This document shows, piece after piece, positions 34,452-45,239 of a stretch of DNA of 64,000 nucleotides. Within the stretch, counting starts at the first letter, position 1. The number at the start of each line of letters is the position of its first letter. A program made the translations under genes and the position numbers. Source of the DNA: Deroplatys truncata (lineage: Eukaryota; Arthropoda; Insecta; Mantodea; Mantidae); contig CM060978.1 of the NCBI GenBank assembly GCA_030765065.1, forward strand, positions 112,263,692 to 112,327,691. The letters are read 5' to 3'. The notes below the pieces were generated by a model. It saw nothing but the letters and a program-made list of their open reading frames with translations. It was not told the DNA's origin and did not search any database.

Positions 34452-34748
34452 GTCGTCCTCCATAGTCTAGGGGTACCAAGCTAGCCTCTAGTTTCCGAGG
34501 TCATAGGTTCAAACCTGGCAGAGAGCGACTGATTTTTTTGAGCATAAAAATCCTTAGCATTTCTTCCTTTGTGTGGGAGGTAAAGCTGTTGGTACCGTGT
34601 TGTAGGTTTATGGCACGTAAAACTACCTCAAACCTGATAAAGAAGCCTCTGAGCAAAATTTCCAGTCTTTCACGCCCAATATAGAATGGGATGCTAAGGA
34701 CCATAGCAGTTAAAGTGTGTCCATATGGAAACTCAATTTAAATTTTAG
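34452..34748 (+). mobile_element. tRNA-derived SINE, family A, copy 1
   Basis: Head GTCGTCCTCCATAGTCTAGG with a B-box-like GGTTCAAACC, body ending CATATGGAAACTCAATTTA. A 10-bp target duplication CCCTTYACCT lies at 34442-34451 and 34749-34758. Confidence 0.85.
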
Positions 34749-34769
34749 CCCTTTACCTACTATTTAAGG

Positions 34770-35372
34770 TACAGGCACTGTTTCAGATTCTCCTGGAGTA
34801 AATTACCATGTCGTCCTCCGTGGACTAGTGGTACCGTGCTAGCCTCTAGTTCCCAAGGTCGCGGGTTCAAACCCAGCGGAGCGTGATGGATTTTTTTGGG
34901 CGTAAAAATCCTTAGCATGGCTTCCTTCGGAAGGGAAGTAAAGCCAGTGGTCCTGTGCCGTAGATTTACGGCACATAAAAGAACAAGCCGGATAAAGAGG
35001 CCTCTGAGCAAAATTACCGGTCTTTCATGCCCAATATAGAATGGGACCCTAAGGACCACAGTAGTTAAAGAGTGTCCATAAATAAAACTCAATTTAACAG
35101 AAATAAATGTCTGAGACCTACATTATGTAGTATATTACTACAGAAGTAAATACAGCACAAATGTAGGTGGAATTTACTCTTGTGACTTGGTTGGAGTAAC
35201 CTAACTATTGATTGAACTAAAATACCATATCGTACTTGGAAGAAGATATTTTGACGTGTTCATGGATTACTTGGGTTACTCTGAGAATCTCAACAAAGAA
35301 AACAACAGGAATGCGATAGTGTGTATAGCATGGGCAAGGAGATATCCATATGATACTTACACAGATAGTGTA
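34770..35372 (+). mobile_element. Harbinger-like element fragment, split by a SINE
   Basis: 34782-34807 plus 35093-35345 match 54125-54420 of the complete element at 54 kb in order. A short frame beginning at ATG 35262 reads MDYLGYSENLNKENNRNAI and, in a shifted frame, RRYPYDTYTDS, resembling the N-terminus of PIF/Harbinger transposases. The right end is truncated by the repeat that starts near 35373. Confidence 0.65.
34810..35092 (+). mobile_element. tRNA-derived SINE, family A, copy 2
   Basis: Best-preserved head of the family: GTCGTCCTCCGTGGACTAGT, A-box-like TAGTGGTACCG, B box CGGGTTCAAACCC. It interrupts the Harbinger-like fragment, as shown by the uninterrupted counterpart near 54150. 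A target duplication is not obvious. Confidence 0.88.
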
Positions 35373-36171
35373 CACAGTATTGTATTCCACCCAAAAATTT
35401 GATGCCAAGATTTCACCGGAAATACATGTTTTGAGACCCCCTGAATCCAAAAAAAGCATTTTTAGAAAAAACATGTCAGTGAACAGCATAACTCAGAAAC
35501 GAACAGTCGGATAAACACCAAACTTGGTATTTAGGTTCAGTATCTACCAGAGATGCGACACAAAGGTTTTCAAGAAAATCCCCCCACCTCAGATTACCCT
35601 TTACATGGAACATTTATCGAAAATTTTAATTTTCTCAAAAATGGCTTAACGATTTTGATTAAAATATCATATATTTAAGATATTTTCATAACAAATGAAA
35701 TGCATATCTCGAATCTTCTGGGAATGTGTCCAAAAGTATTCTTCATTGTGAACGACTTTTGCATAACTGGTAAACCATAGGAGATAGACAAAATTTTACT
35801 ACACAAAAAATGTAGATGGCGTTAAAATACACAATTTATGTTATATACAGTTTTTTTGTTGAGTGAACCATTTTCGAGATATTGCTTGTTATTCCCTTAA
35901 ATTTTCCAATACTTATACTTTTTCTCAAATTCATTTTCATTTTTTTTATGTCCTGGACATGCAAAGAGACTGGAATGCGCCACATAGCAACCAGCTCTTA
36001 AAATATTTGACTATCGCTTAAAACCTACCATATTCCCCTTGCATATACAAGAAAATTAGCAATAAGATTGACATCTCGATATCTCAATTAACATGAAGCA
36101 TATGGAGAATAAGCTTTTGTAAAAATAGTTTGTACAAGAGTAGAGAAAGTCATGTGAGTGTAACACATCAG
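35373..36171 (+). repeat. 0.8-0.9 kb repeat family, plus copy
   Basis: Matches 39505-40295 and 58475-59345 over its length, ending GTGAGTGTAACACATCAG. The first about 35 bp (the CTACTACGTATAGTAAGTAG start) are missing at its junction with the Harbinger-like fragment. It sits against a Penelope fragment on its right. Confidence 0.88.
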
Positions 36172-36198
36172 AATTTTTTTTTTTGCTCTGCTTATTCT

Positions 36199-36490
36199 TT
36201 ATAGCCATTCAGTTCTGCAATTTGTGAATTTTTTTTTTTTTTTTTCCCTCTCAGTACTCTCTGAAAAAAGGGTAGAAACCAATCTGAGGATTAAACTGTT
36301 TAAAACTGCCTTTTTGTGTGATCTCAGTTTATAGCTATTGAATTTTATGTAATTATCTGTCTGGATGGATTTCCTGTATAAGCCAAAATGTATTCTGCCT
36401 ACACATTTTATGTTTTTCAAATCCAGGAATGATAACTGGTCATCACTTGTGATGTAATACTTTTCCTCAAATGACTCACACAATTTTAGA
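36199..36490 (-). pseudogene. Penelope-like RT fragment
   Basis: The minus strand reads LSFLDLKNIKCVGRIHFGLY, RKSIQTDNYIKFNSYKLRSH and KKAVLNSLILRLV, aligning with PFLDLKIIREQKNLTFGIYR and following residues of the intact copy at 2007-3968. It is a thumb-region fragment, truncated on the left by the 0.8-kb repeat. Confidence 0.8.
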
Positions 36491-36779
36491 GAAACATCAC
36501 TGTTTTCTTAACTTCCTGGTTAAGAAGAATGTTAAAGATGTATATGTGCAAATATTTTCTTTATGAAAATACCCAAGTAAATACCTTTAATCATGCCTAA
36601 AAACTGCATTATGTAATTCTGATTCACCCTATGCATTAATCATTCAAAGGTTATAAACAGCATAATGAACAGGATAGCCTCATTAGCAGGAGCAATTTAG
36701 TTTTTTACTATTTGAGTTAAAAAAGCACCAATAAATATTTAAAAAAAGAATTGAGAAAAGAACTTCAAACAATAATTAC

Positions 36780-36966
36780 CTCCCTCAGGTGTATCAAAAA
36801 AGAGTGTTTCACTGGGTGGACCATTGTATCTGCTATTGTACACCAGAACCCTTGCATAGTTTTTGCTGTGTGGTATGAACTTTGTAACTAGTGCCCTAGT
36901 AGCTTCACCTTTAACATCAATTTCACGCATTCCTTCTTCACCATCCTTATCTGTCCAGGTTTGGAT
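36780..36966 (-). CDS. Nrg: Neuroglian exon: second half of a fibronectin III domain
   Basis: Acceptor ATAATGTTACAG precedes 36966 and donor GTAATTATT follows at 36779. It encodes IQTWTDKDGEEGMREIDVKG, then NYARVLVYNSRYNGPPSETL and FFDTPEG. The Y-A-R-V-L-V-Y-N strand and GPPS turn are typical of insect Neuroglian. It joins exon 37913-38031 in phase 0 after GYK, and the last G joins the next exon to give a valine codon. Confidence 0.96.
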
Positions 36967-37235
36967 CTGTAACATAATTGTAACAAGTTACCTTAAACAT
37001 GTATAAAACAAACATATTTTATTATTATCAATAATGAGTTTACCATATATTCTAAAAAAGTATGTCACATTTCACAAAACTTCTGTACTCAATGTAATTT
37101 ATTTTTATATTTATTCTGTAAGTTATTCCTAAAAAAGCTTTTCTGTCTATCTACTTCCTGTTATTCATTATATATGTTTTCCTATATGGCTTCAAAATTT
37201 GTCATAATCCACATGAAAGGTTGAAAGGTAGTTTA

Positions 37236-37440
37236 AGAAACGGGTAGATTTTCTGGAAAATCGTTATTCTGCATGCTTGGAAGGTGCTGAACTTAAAGTG
37301 CAAAGTTCGGTATTTTTCTGCTTTTCATTTCTAAGTTATGCTGCCCACACATGCACAAACACAGATATTTATTTATTTATTTATTTATAATTAAATAAGT
37401 GGTCTTCAAAACATTACTTCCGATGAAATCTTGGCACCAA
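37236..37440 (-). repeat. Old, diverged relic of the 0.8-0.9 kb repeat family
   Basis: Segments GATTTTCTGGAAAATC, CTTGGAAGGTGCTGAAC and TTTCTAAGTTATGCTG correspond in order to 34035-34140. An (ATTT)n run at 37367-37391 replaces the CA/GT run seen in the other copies. Confidence 0.6.
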
Positions 37441-37743
37441 AGTTTTGTTGAAATGCAATTATTTGTCTACCATTGATTAGTGTAAAGAAAGCAATAAAAT
37501 GAAATGTTCCTATGCTTACCAACCTCATTTGCATAATCATTTTATTCATTAAAGATACATTGCTGGAGGAAAAAAGAATTATGTCTTGTTCTAAGATTCA
37601 TATTCATGTGCTCATTAACAACTTTTCCCATTTTTCTGTTCCTTATGCCACAAATTTTTATTTAATATTCAAGAAGCAGTGAATATGAACAGCAATGTCA
37701 TTTATCCAAATCAAAACACTTTTAAAATAGTTTTCAAAATGTC

Positions 37744-37818
37744 TGCATTTAATTACAGAAAAATTAAGAGCATTATGCATTTAATTACAGAAAAATTAAG
37801 AGCATTATGCTCTTAATT
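37744..37818. repeat. 32-bp tandem duplication ending in a perfect hairpin
   Basis: TGCATTTAATTACAGAAAAA repeats at 37744 and 37776. The second unit continues into AATTAAGAGCA-TTA-TGCTCTTAATT (37794-37818), an 11-bp perfect inverted repeat. It lies 95 bp from an Nrg exon border. Confidence 0.9.
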
Positions 37819-37912
37819 AAGAGCTGTTTTTCAGCCACATTAAATCATGCAAGAACTTCGAAAACTCTTTTGGCCTATTCTGTACAAATGTGGAATATTA
37901 TACGACCAATAC

Positions 37913-38031
37913 CTTGTATCCTTTAAAATGACCCCTAACTGATTCTGGAGGAACAGGATTCCACGAGAGCATAGCACTTGTGCTTCCTGTCACCTGAACT
38001 AAAGTGAAGTTTACTGGGGCTTGAGTTGGAA
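37913..38031 (-). CDS. Nrg: Neuroglian exon: first half of a fibronectin III domain
   Basis: Acceptor TGTTGATTTCAG precedes 38031 and donor GTATTG follows at 37912. It encodes PTQAPVNFTLVQVTGSTSAM, LSWNPVPPESVRGHFKGYK, with the core tryptophan of an FN3 B-C strand and the S-V-R-G-H-F-K-G-Y motif found in insect Neuroglian. The donor GTATTG is weaker than the others here, but the frame and protein match leave little doubt. Confidence 0.95.
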
Positions 38032-38985
38032 CTGAAATCAACATAAAAAAATCTGTTACCACCTGGAGAATAACAATGCACTGCCAAAAACTTAACTTAC
38101 TATTATAGGGAGAAGGTCTACAGATAAAACATTGTAAATGTATGCATAGCATTAAATTTTAGGTGTAGTTACAATATTTTGTCTTACATTCTGATATTTT
38201 CGAAATAATCCTTTGCATCTTCAATTAACCTTAATTTAGCATTTGTTTCTAACCAAATTTGAAATGCCATAAAACTTCCTTCACATTAAAAGAGGAGTAT
38301 AAAATGTTTAACTCTGTATATGCAGTGGTTTGACAGGACCTCCATATTTATTTTATTCATTTCATCCTTTGGGAACAACTTAGCTTATTTTTTGGACATG
38401 TCAGGATTGGAAATGTAGAAATTTTACATTACAGCAAGTAATAGTAAAATAATTCTTAAATAATAATTACATGTCAGCTTCTTTACAAAAATACTATGTC
38501 ACAGAATAACAAAATTAAATAATCTATGTGCTTTAATTATGTGATTATGGAAAATATGGCTCATTTAAATAGGCATTTATATGTAAATATTGCCTTTTTA
38601 GAAGTAGCTTACTTAGTTTACCTTTAAAAGATTCTTTATTTAAGTTTTTTATTGAAGTATCTAGTTTGTTATACATTAAGATATCCAGATGGGAAATGCT
38701 TGCTAGGCACATAAACTGCCCTTAATTTTATTCCAATTTTCACCAAATTTGAAACATGCTGACAAAATTTTCCGCATAATCTTATGTATATAAAGTTTCA
38801 ACTCCAAATATACAGGTTCTTCAGCTGTTACATGTAAGTAAACAGATGAATTCTACTGATTAAGCATCTACACTGTGATGTAAATAGAGACCCATGTATA
38901 AGTAAAATTTCATTGACTGATTAAGACACACAACTTCCATTCTGGTGTACATAGATCTAAATATTATCTAGATTCTGCTGGATAA
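38032..38985. other. Intron sequence, nothing recognised
   Basis: AT-rich, with no exon or element motif seen. Confidence 0.5.
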
Positions 38986-39469
38986 TTTGCAAAAGATCAA
39001 AGTATGCACAGATACATTGATGATATATTCACAATAGTCAAAGACAAACACATACAGGATGCTCTCAAGCTTTTAAACTTATAGGATCCATCTATTCAGT
39101 TCACAATAGAAATAGCAACCAATAATTCCATAGCTTTCCAGGTCTGAAATTAATGAAAATTGCAGAGAAGATAAAAATCAGATAGCCCATGCACACAGAT
39201 ATTAAAATATTACATCAATGCATGAGTTACAACCCCAAGGCACACAAATAAGCAGCATTCAATAGCATGACTTACAAACTAATCAACATCCCCCTCAATA
39301 AAACTGAATATAATAACATAAACTGTGACATCTGCAGAACAAAATGGATCCAGCCAAGAAATGGTAAATACGAAAATAATGAAATTCAAAATACAAAAAA
39401 CACAGCAGAAAAGACTAACTTCAGGAATTTTACATGTCATCTGGGTCTCTCTCATAAATTTCAATTTTT

Positions 39470-40295
39470 ACTTTCTCTACTACGTATAGTAAGTAGGGGA
39501 AGTATTGTATTCCACCCAAAAATTCGATACCAAGATTTCACTGGAAATACATGTGTTGAGACCCCCTGAATAAAAAAAAAAGCATTTTTGGAAACATGTC
39601 TGTGTGTATGCTGTGTGTGTGTGTGTCTGTGAACAGCATAACTCAGAAACGAACAGTCGGATAAACACCAAACTTGGTATTTAGGTTCAGTATCTTTCAG
39701 AAATGCGAAGCGAAGGTTTTCAAGAAAATCCCCCACCCCAGATTACACTTTACATGGAACATTTTTCAAAAATTTTAATTTTCTCAAAAATGGCTCTAAC
39801 GATTTTGATTAAAATATCATATGTTTAAGATATTTTCATGACAAATGAAATGTATATCTCGAATTTTCTGGGAATGTGTCCAAAAGTATTCTTCATTGTG
39901 AGCAACTTTTGTATAACTGGTAAACCATAAGAGATAGACAAAATTTTACTACACAAGAAATGTAGATCGCATTAAAATACACAATTTGTCATATATATTT
40001 TTTTTTGTTGAGTGAACCATTTTCAAGATATTGCTTGTTATTCCCTTAAATTTTCCAATACTTTTTTTCTCAAATTCGTTATTCATTTTTTTTGTCCTGG
40101 AAATGCAGAGAGAATGGAATGTGCCACATAGCAACCAGCGCTTAAAAGATTTGACTATCGCTTAAAACCTACCATATTCAAAGAAAATTAGCAATAAGAT
40201 TAACATCTCGATTAACATAAAGCATATGGAGAATAAGCATTTGTAAAAATAGTTTGTACAAGAGTAGAGAAAGTCATGTGAGTGTAACACATCAG
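39470..40295 (+). repeat. 0.8-0.9 kb repeat family, full-length plus copy
   Basis: Starts ACTTTCTCTACTACGTATAG and ends GTGTAACACATCAG, interrupting the Penelope relic so both borders are defined. The start and the reverse complement of a subterminal segment (ACTTTCTCTACTCTTGTACA) form an inverted repeat. T-runs lie on both sides. Confidence 0.88.
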
Positions 40296-40504
40296 TTATT
40301 TTTTTCTTTTCAAGAATCACACCATCACTCTGACACCTTAAAACAAATACAATGTTAAGAACTTTATTAAATCAAGAAAACCTGATCCCATACCTCAGGA
40401 GAAAAAGTCAGGAACATATTGCTTTCAATGTAAAAATTGTGTGAAGGTACACATAGGAAAAACAAAAATGAACATAGGCACCCCCTTTGAGGAACACTGA
40501 CATT

Positions 40505-40803
40505 AAAATTAAAATTGAGTTTTATTTATGGATGCTCTTTAACTGCTGTGGTCCTTAGCGTCCCATTCTATATTGGGCATGAAAGACCGGTAATTTTGCT
40601 CAGAGGCCTTTTTATCAGACTTGAGGTTCTTTTGTGTGCCGTAAATCTATGACACAGGACCACTGGCTTTACTTCCCTTCCAAAGGAAGCCATGCTAAGG
40701 ATTTTTACGCCTGTAAAATATCCATCGCCCTCCACCAGGTTTGAACCTGCGACCTCAGGAACTAGAGGCTAGCATGGTAACCACTACATCACAGAGGACG
40801 GCT
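40505..40803 (-). mobile_element. tRNA-derived SINE, family A, copy 3
   Basis: On the minus strand it begins at the CCTCTGTGATGTAGTGG head with GGTTCAAACCTGG and ends in CTCAATTTT. An 11-bp target duplication ACACTGRYATT lies at 40494-40504 and 40804-40814, inside the Penelope relic. Confidence 0.88.
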
Positions 40804-41118
40804 ACACTGGTATTGCATCAAATATAAACAGACTAAAAAATTGGCTATTGCTCTACTTCGGAGTCAAAAACCACAAAATAGGAACCAACATCAAGTTATA
40901 TAAGCCAGCCCAGAAATCCATAGAATGGGAGATTTAAATAAATAAAAAAATTGAAAATCAGATCATGATCTTTGGTTTGCAGTAGCAGATAACCCCTTAT
41001 TCTAATCAAAAGGACACCAGTGGACTATGCTGACTATGTAAGTGAAGTTATTAAGAGTGTTGACTGCGCTATTGTTTTTTATGAATTGTTTTACGGTGTT
41101 TGATTCCAACAATTTTGA

Positions 41119-41130
41119 TTATTATTATTG

Positions 41131-41211
<81 letters not shown>
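41119..41211. repeat. (ATT)n microsatellite
   Basis: About 30 ATT/TTG-like units, almost pure from 41135. Confidence 0.97.
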
Positions 41212-41963
41212 GTGGGAGAACCATGTTCAAATCCCAGCTGTGGCATTGAATTTTTCAGTTGACTGTATATTAAAAACTGTTGATGTTACTGGTTGGCTGC
41301 TGCTTTCAGCTGAATGGGAAGATCTGTATATAGCAGATGGCAATGTTAAAACAACATAAAATAAGGGCAATATAGTATGATACAAAATAATGTTCTATAA
41401 TTTGTATTTCAATATTATTTTGAAGCATTATACCACAGTATGAGAATTCGAAAACTAGACTTTCCCTTATATATGTTGGTAAAAAGTAGTGTAAAAAATA
41501 ACTACCTAAGCATTTCCATTTTCCATACTGTTTTTTAGTCTGGAACCAAGTAATTTTGCTTAAGTGTGGAACAAACCTTCACATAATATACTTTAAGACC
41601 AGGGTACTAATATAAGGCACAGATCAGAGAATAAGGTCATAGAGGAAGAACATGTGATTGATGCAGAGAGGTCAGAGGATGCTGATTTGGCTACAGATCC
41701 CACAACCTCCAATGTAAGTAAAGGAGAGCACATTATGTTCATTATTAGTAATAAATGAAGCTATATATGAATCAGCTGTAGCCTATAATTTTTGGTCATC
41801 CAATTATAAAATAAAACCTGAAGTTAATTTATTAAAGCAATTAAATGGGCCTAGAGAATTAATACTTTGGGAGATGTGAAGAATAAAGATACTATAATGA
41901 ATTTTGAAATGCTGCCAAATAATTCTATCAACAAATTTGTTTCACTTCCAACAAAGGCACTAA

Positions 41964-42055
41964 CATAGCAAATCCTCATTCACTTAGTGGCCTAGCCTTA
42001 ACAAGTAATCATAGCAAGCCCTCGTTCACTTAGTGGCCTAGCCTTAACAAGTAAT
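41964..42055 (+). repeat. 46-bp tandem duplication
   Basis: CATAGCAARYCCTCRTTCAC...CAAGTAAT occurs at 41964-42009 and 42010-42055 with three differences. Not coding. It lies just upstream of a LINE endonuclease relic. Confidence 0.93.
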
Positions 42056-42284
42056 AGCAAATCGTAAACACGGTGAAAGCAGTTGAAGATGCAATTGAAT
42101 TGTGAACCATATCCTGTGTATAAATTTATTTAAAAGACAAATGGGGCATGGTCATTAATTTACATAGAAATCTAATTTGTTCATAATTACTTAAATAGCA
42201 AATCAATTCTGATATGCACAGGTTGTGCATATCAAGTTCTCGAGTGTCAAGTTCTAGATAGGAATTCGCAATTGAAGTGATATA

Positions 42285-43380
42285 TTGAATTGTGGAAGGC
42301 TTAAGAAGACAAATAATTAGTAGTGAAGTATATGAGGTGTTAAAAAAGGCTGATATAGTAGCAGTGGCAGAGACCTGGATTGATGAAGGTAAAAGCATGA
42401 ATTTACACAAATATGTTTACATAAGTAGAAGAGCCAGCAGAAGAAAGGACAAAGGGAGGGCCTCAGGAAACCTGGATGTGTTTATTAAGAAGTGTAGTGA
42501 AGTAAGTGTAAAGAGGTAGCAGTAGAATCAGAAAACGACGTTCTATGGGTAACAATTAACAAGATAAAGGATAAGGACATGAAATATGCCCTTGGTGTTA
42601 ACTTGCCAGAAGTTTCAGACTTTCACGATGAAAAGTTATTTATAAATCTGCGTGAGGATATGGAGGAACTAAAGAAGCAAGACCTGAGTCTGGAATTTAT
42701 ATTAATGAGGGATTTCAATGCAATAGGTGACGAAAAAAATAAATATGGTGCAAACAATAAGTGAATGTGGATGGGAGAAAGATGTCACAATTGTGAAAAA
42801 AAAGTAGCGATAAAATATATAATACGGAGGGTAAAAAGTTACTGAAATTTTGTAAAATTAATAACCTGTTAGTCTGTAATGGTGCAAGAGGGGAAGACCA
42901 GGAAGGTGAATTTACGTTTGCAAATGCAAATGCGCAAAGTGTTATAGACTATATATTATGTAGTGAAGGGGTGGATGAGGACCTTATTAATTTTAAAGTA
43001 TTAGATGAAGTAGTTGGAAGTAGTCACTTCCTGTTAAAATTGATACTAACAGTAAATGATCAAACAAAACATGGGCAAATGAATCTGCAAAGAACCAGAA
43101 TCTTTAAATGGAAAGATGAGTTAGAGTAGAATTTCTGGGAAGACATGAATTCAGAAGAAGGGAAAGTTCTAATATGACGTATTGTAGATGCTATCAAGGA
43201 TAAAAATAACTGGAATAAATCAGAAAATATTAGTGGCAATGAAAATGTTGAGAGTTAGTGAATGGAAAAGAAGTAGGAGCATGGGTGAATATTTAGGAAG
43301 AGTAAGGAGTAAATGGATTAGGAGAGTAAAAAACAGAAAAGATTGGGAGTCAAATTAGGGCCCGAAGCTTGCAGACGACC
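42285..43380 (+). pseudogene. LINE endonuclease (EEP-type) relic
   Basis: KKADIVAVAETWIDEGKSMN (about 42342-42400) is the SETW-type block of AP-like endonucleases. FILMRDFNAIGDEKNKYGAN (about 42696-42758) is the GDFNA block with G changed to R. NAQSVIDYILCS (about 42930-42965) and VVGSSHFLLKLI (about 43010-43045) are the later substrate-binding and SDH blocks. A frameshift near 42520 and stops near 42760 and 43128 disrupt it. It may be the 5' half of the same family as the RT fragment at 4077-4680, but this was not shown. Confidence 0.8.
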
Positions 43381-43833
43381 TGGGAGTCATAGCATGCTGG
43401 GCCGCAAGAAAGTGTCAGTCTCAATTGCAAGAAATGTATATAAATGTTAGAAATGCATATAAGTGTTGTTAAGCAAATATTCATAATCATGTACAAGTCA
43501 TGCTTGATGTTTACTTCTTCAATGTTCATTTTGTTAAGGAGTGATCCATGGTCAAACTAATCAACAGTGGCTGCCATTTTAGGACTATCATGTATCATAT
43601 GCAAAAGTCTCTTAACTGCTCATATTAAAGCATTGTAATTATTTTTGTGTTACTACTTATTTCATTGGTAAATCACATGCTTGACATTTATGATCACTTT
43701 ACTATCAAAGCTTCTGCAGTTTCTGCAACATTTTTCTGAGATAGAGAAAAAATTATTTAAGTTATATACAAACTGCTAAAAAATGAAAAAGTGAATAACT
43801 GTCCTTGTAATAGTAGAAATTACTAAAGCTTAC
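43381..43833. other. Intron sequence, nothing recognised
   Basis: A more GC-rich patch (43360-43420) has no identifiable origin. Confidence 0.45.
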
Positions 43834-44068
43834 CATCTTCTCCTGAGTACCCTATAACTTCTTTTGGTGCCACATTAGCTTCTCCCTTCTCATTAATAGC
43901 AACAACCTTTATCCTGTAGCGCTGGAATGTTGGCTGATTATTAATCACCAACTCAGATTTTTCCCAGTCGGTTATATCTTCAAACTCCCATTGTTCTCCA
44001 GCTATGTCTCGTTTCCAGTATACACGGTACATGAAACGTGGAGCATTATGCTCTATCTCTGGCATTGG
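43834..44068 (-). CDS. Nrg: Neuroglian exon: fibronectin III domain, most upstream exon in the window
   Basis: Acceptor TGATTAACAG precedes 44068 and donor GTAAGCTTT follows at 43833. It encodes PMPEIEHNAPRFMYRVYWKR, then WEFEDITDWEKSELVINNQP and YRIKVVAINEKGEANVAP with VIGYSGED. PMPEIEHNAP and GYSGED are strongly conserved in insect Neuroglian. The terminal G of GAT-G joins the next exon as a valine codon. The preceding exon (start of this FN3 domain and all Ig domains) was not seen up to 64000. Confidence 0.96.
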
Positions 44069-44272
44069 CTGTTAATCAGAAAAGCAAATACTTTACTAAA
44101 CCAAACAAAATTATTAGTGGCTAATATACAAATGCAATGGACATTCAACAATTACAATTTTGACTAAATGCACAATGCTACGAAAGAACGAAATGTATAA
44201 AGACATGGAAAACATTCACAAGTCCTAATATTGCCCAACATTTTTAAGAATGCCTCAGAAGGCTTGCATGAA

Positions 44273-44375
44273 ATATGGAATATGTCTCTGCAGATATCAA
44301 GGTATTAAATTCCAGGAAAGTACAGGAGATATGGAATATGTGTCTGCAGATAACAAGGTTTTAAATTCCAGGAAA
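44273..44375. repeat. 56-bp tandem duplication
   Basis: ATATGGAATATGTSTCTGCA ... TTAAATTCCAGGAAA occurs from 44273 and from 44329 with few differences, about 200 bp upstream of an Nrg exon. Confidence 0.9.
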
Positions 44376-44699
44376 ATATGCATATATGACTGCATAGTAG
44401 CTGAAATTCCATATTAAAGCTGTAAATACCACACTACTCATCAGCATATATGCATTTTTTTTCTCCCCTTTCCTAAACTTCAAGAAATGCACCGTGTAAC
44501 AGATCCATTCACTGTGCATCAAATCGAAAGCACTGGTTTGAAATTGGTGGTTCTGCACTGCCATAAGGTCGAATGTTGGCAGTTCTTCTCTATCTTCCTG
44601 CTTTTCTTTCTCGTGTTTTCTCACAGATGACAGGGTTTGCACATATATAAAATCAAACTAGGAATTTTGAATTATGATCTGTAATAGCTTTTAGGTTAT

Positions 44700-44900
44700 A
44701 TTTATGTCACAAATATAAATGGCTATTTTTGATAATTTTAAAGCACTATTCTTAAATATAACAATTAAAACACAAATATAAATAATTACAGCACATATAA
44801 TATGTATTAAAGAAATAAGCATTAATGTCAAATTAACTCATTTTATGCAACTAAAAGATAATTAGGGCTTTCAACTATTAAAATTCCTTACAAATGCCCT
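44700..44900. repeat. Dispersed repeat segment also found at 56.6 and 60.1 kb
   Basis: Its left part (AACAATTAAAAC ... GTATTAAAGAAA) matches 56595-56690, and its right part (ATTAATGTCAAATTAACTCA ... GGGCTTTCAACTATTAAAAT) matches 60130-60195. At this locus the two parts are contiguous, so it represents the empty site of the 3.4-kb element at 56.7-60.1 kb. It is probably the 5' end of a Tigger-type element. Confidence 0.75.
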
Positions 44901-45049
44901 TTCTTTTGATACATTTTGTAGTTGAACATTTACAAAAATGGAAGGAAAGAAATTTTTCTCACACTAAACATATACATTTAAAACATTTACGTTTTTTGAT
45001 TGTTCTGTTTAAAGTTTAGTCATGTGTTTGTCAATTGTCTATTTAAAGT

Positions 45050-45205
45050 TTCTTCCTCCTCCTTCTTCTTATTCTTCTTCTCCTCCTCCCCCTTCTTCTT
45101 CTTCTCCTCCTCCAGCTCCTCCCCCTTCTTCTTCTCCTTCTCCTCCTCCCCCTTCTTCTCCTTCTCCTCCCCTTCTCTCCTTCTTCTTCTTCTTCTTCTT
45201 CTTCG
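45050..45205. repeat. Long TTC/TCC polypyrimidine tract
   Basis: About 155 bp of almost pure pyrimidine on the plus strand. Both overlapping open frames here only encode S/P/F runs. Confidence 0.95.
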
Positions 45206-45239
45206 ATTTCATTTTCTGTTTTGAAAGGTCTTAAATCTT

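Larger units (their letters stand above)
38990..40990 (+). pseudogene. Penelope-like element relic with two later insertions
   Basis: RT palm region QRYIDDIFTIVKDKHIQDAL at about 39000-39065, then decayed thumb sequence to about 39469. After a 0.8-kb repeat, the GIY-YIG part resumes: PDPIPQEKKSGTYCFQCKNC and VKVHIGKTK (about 40380-40470). After a SINE, YCIKYKQTK and later C-terminal sequence (40815-40960) continue. The order matches the intact copy at 2007-3968, so this is one old element (plus strand) interrupted twice. Confidence 0.85.

Noticed and set aside
34820..34880. A tRNA gene with B box GGGTTCAAACCC
   Set aside because: The same head recurs in five dispersed copies with a shared body; it is SINE family A.
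44361..44642. Minus-strand 93-codon frame as an additional Nrg exon upstream of 44068
   Set aside because: The protein does not resemble Ig or fibronectin III domains and no fitting acceptor/donor pair or frame was found.
45000..45234. Serine/proline/phenylalanine-rich open frames
   Set aside because: Produced by the TTC/TCC microsatellite.
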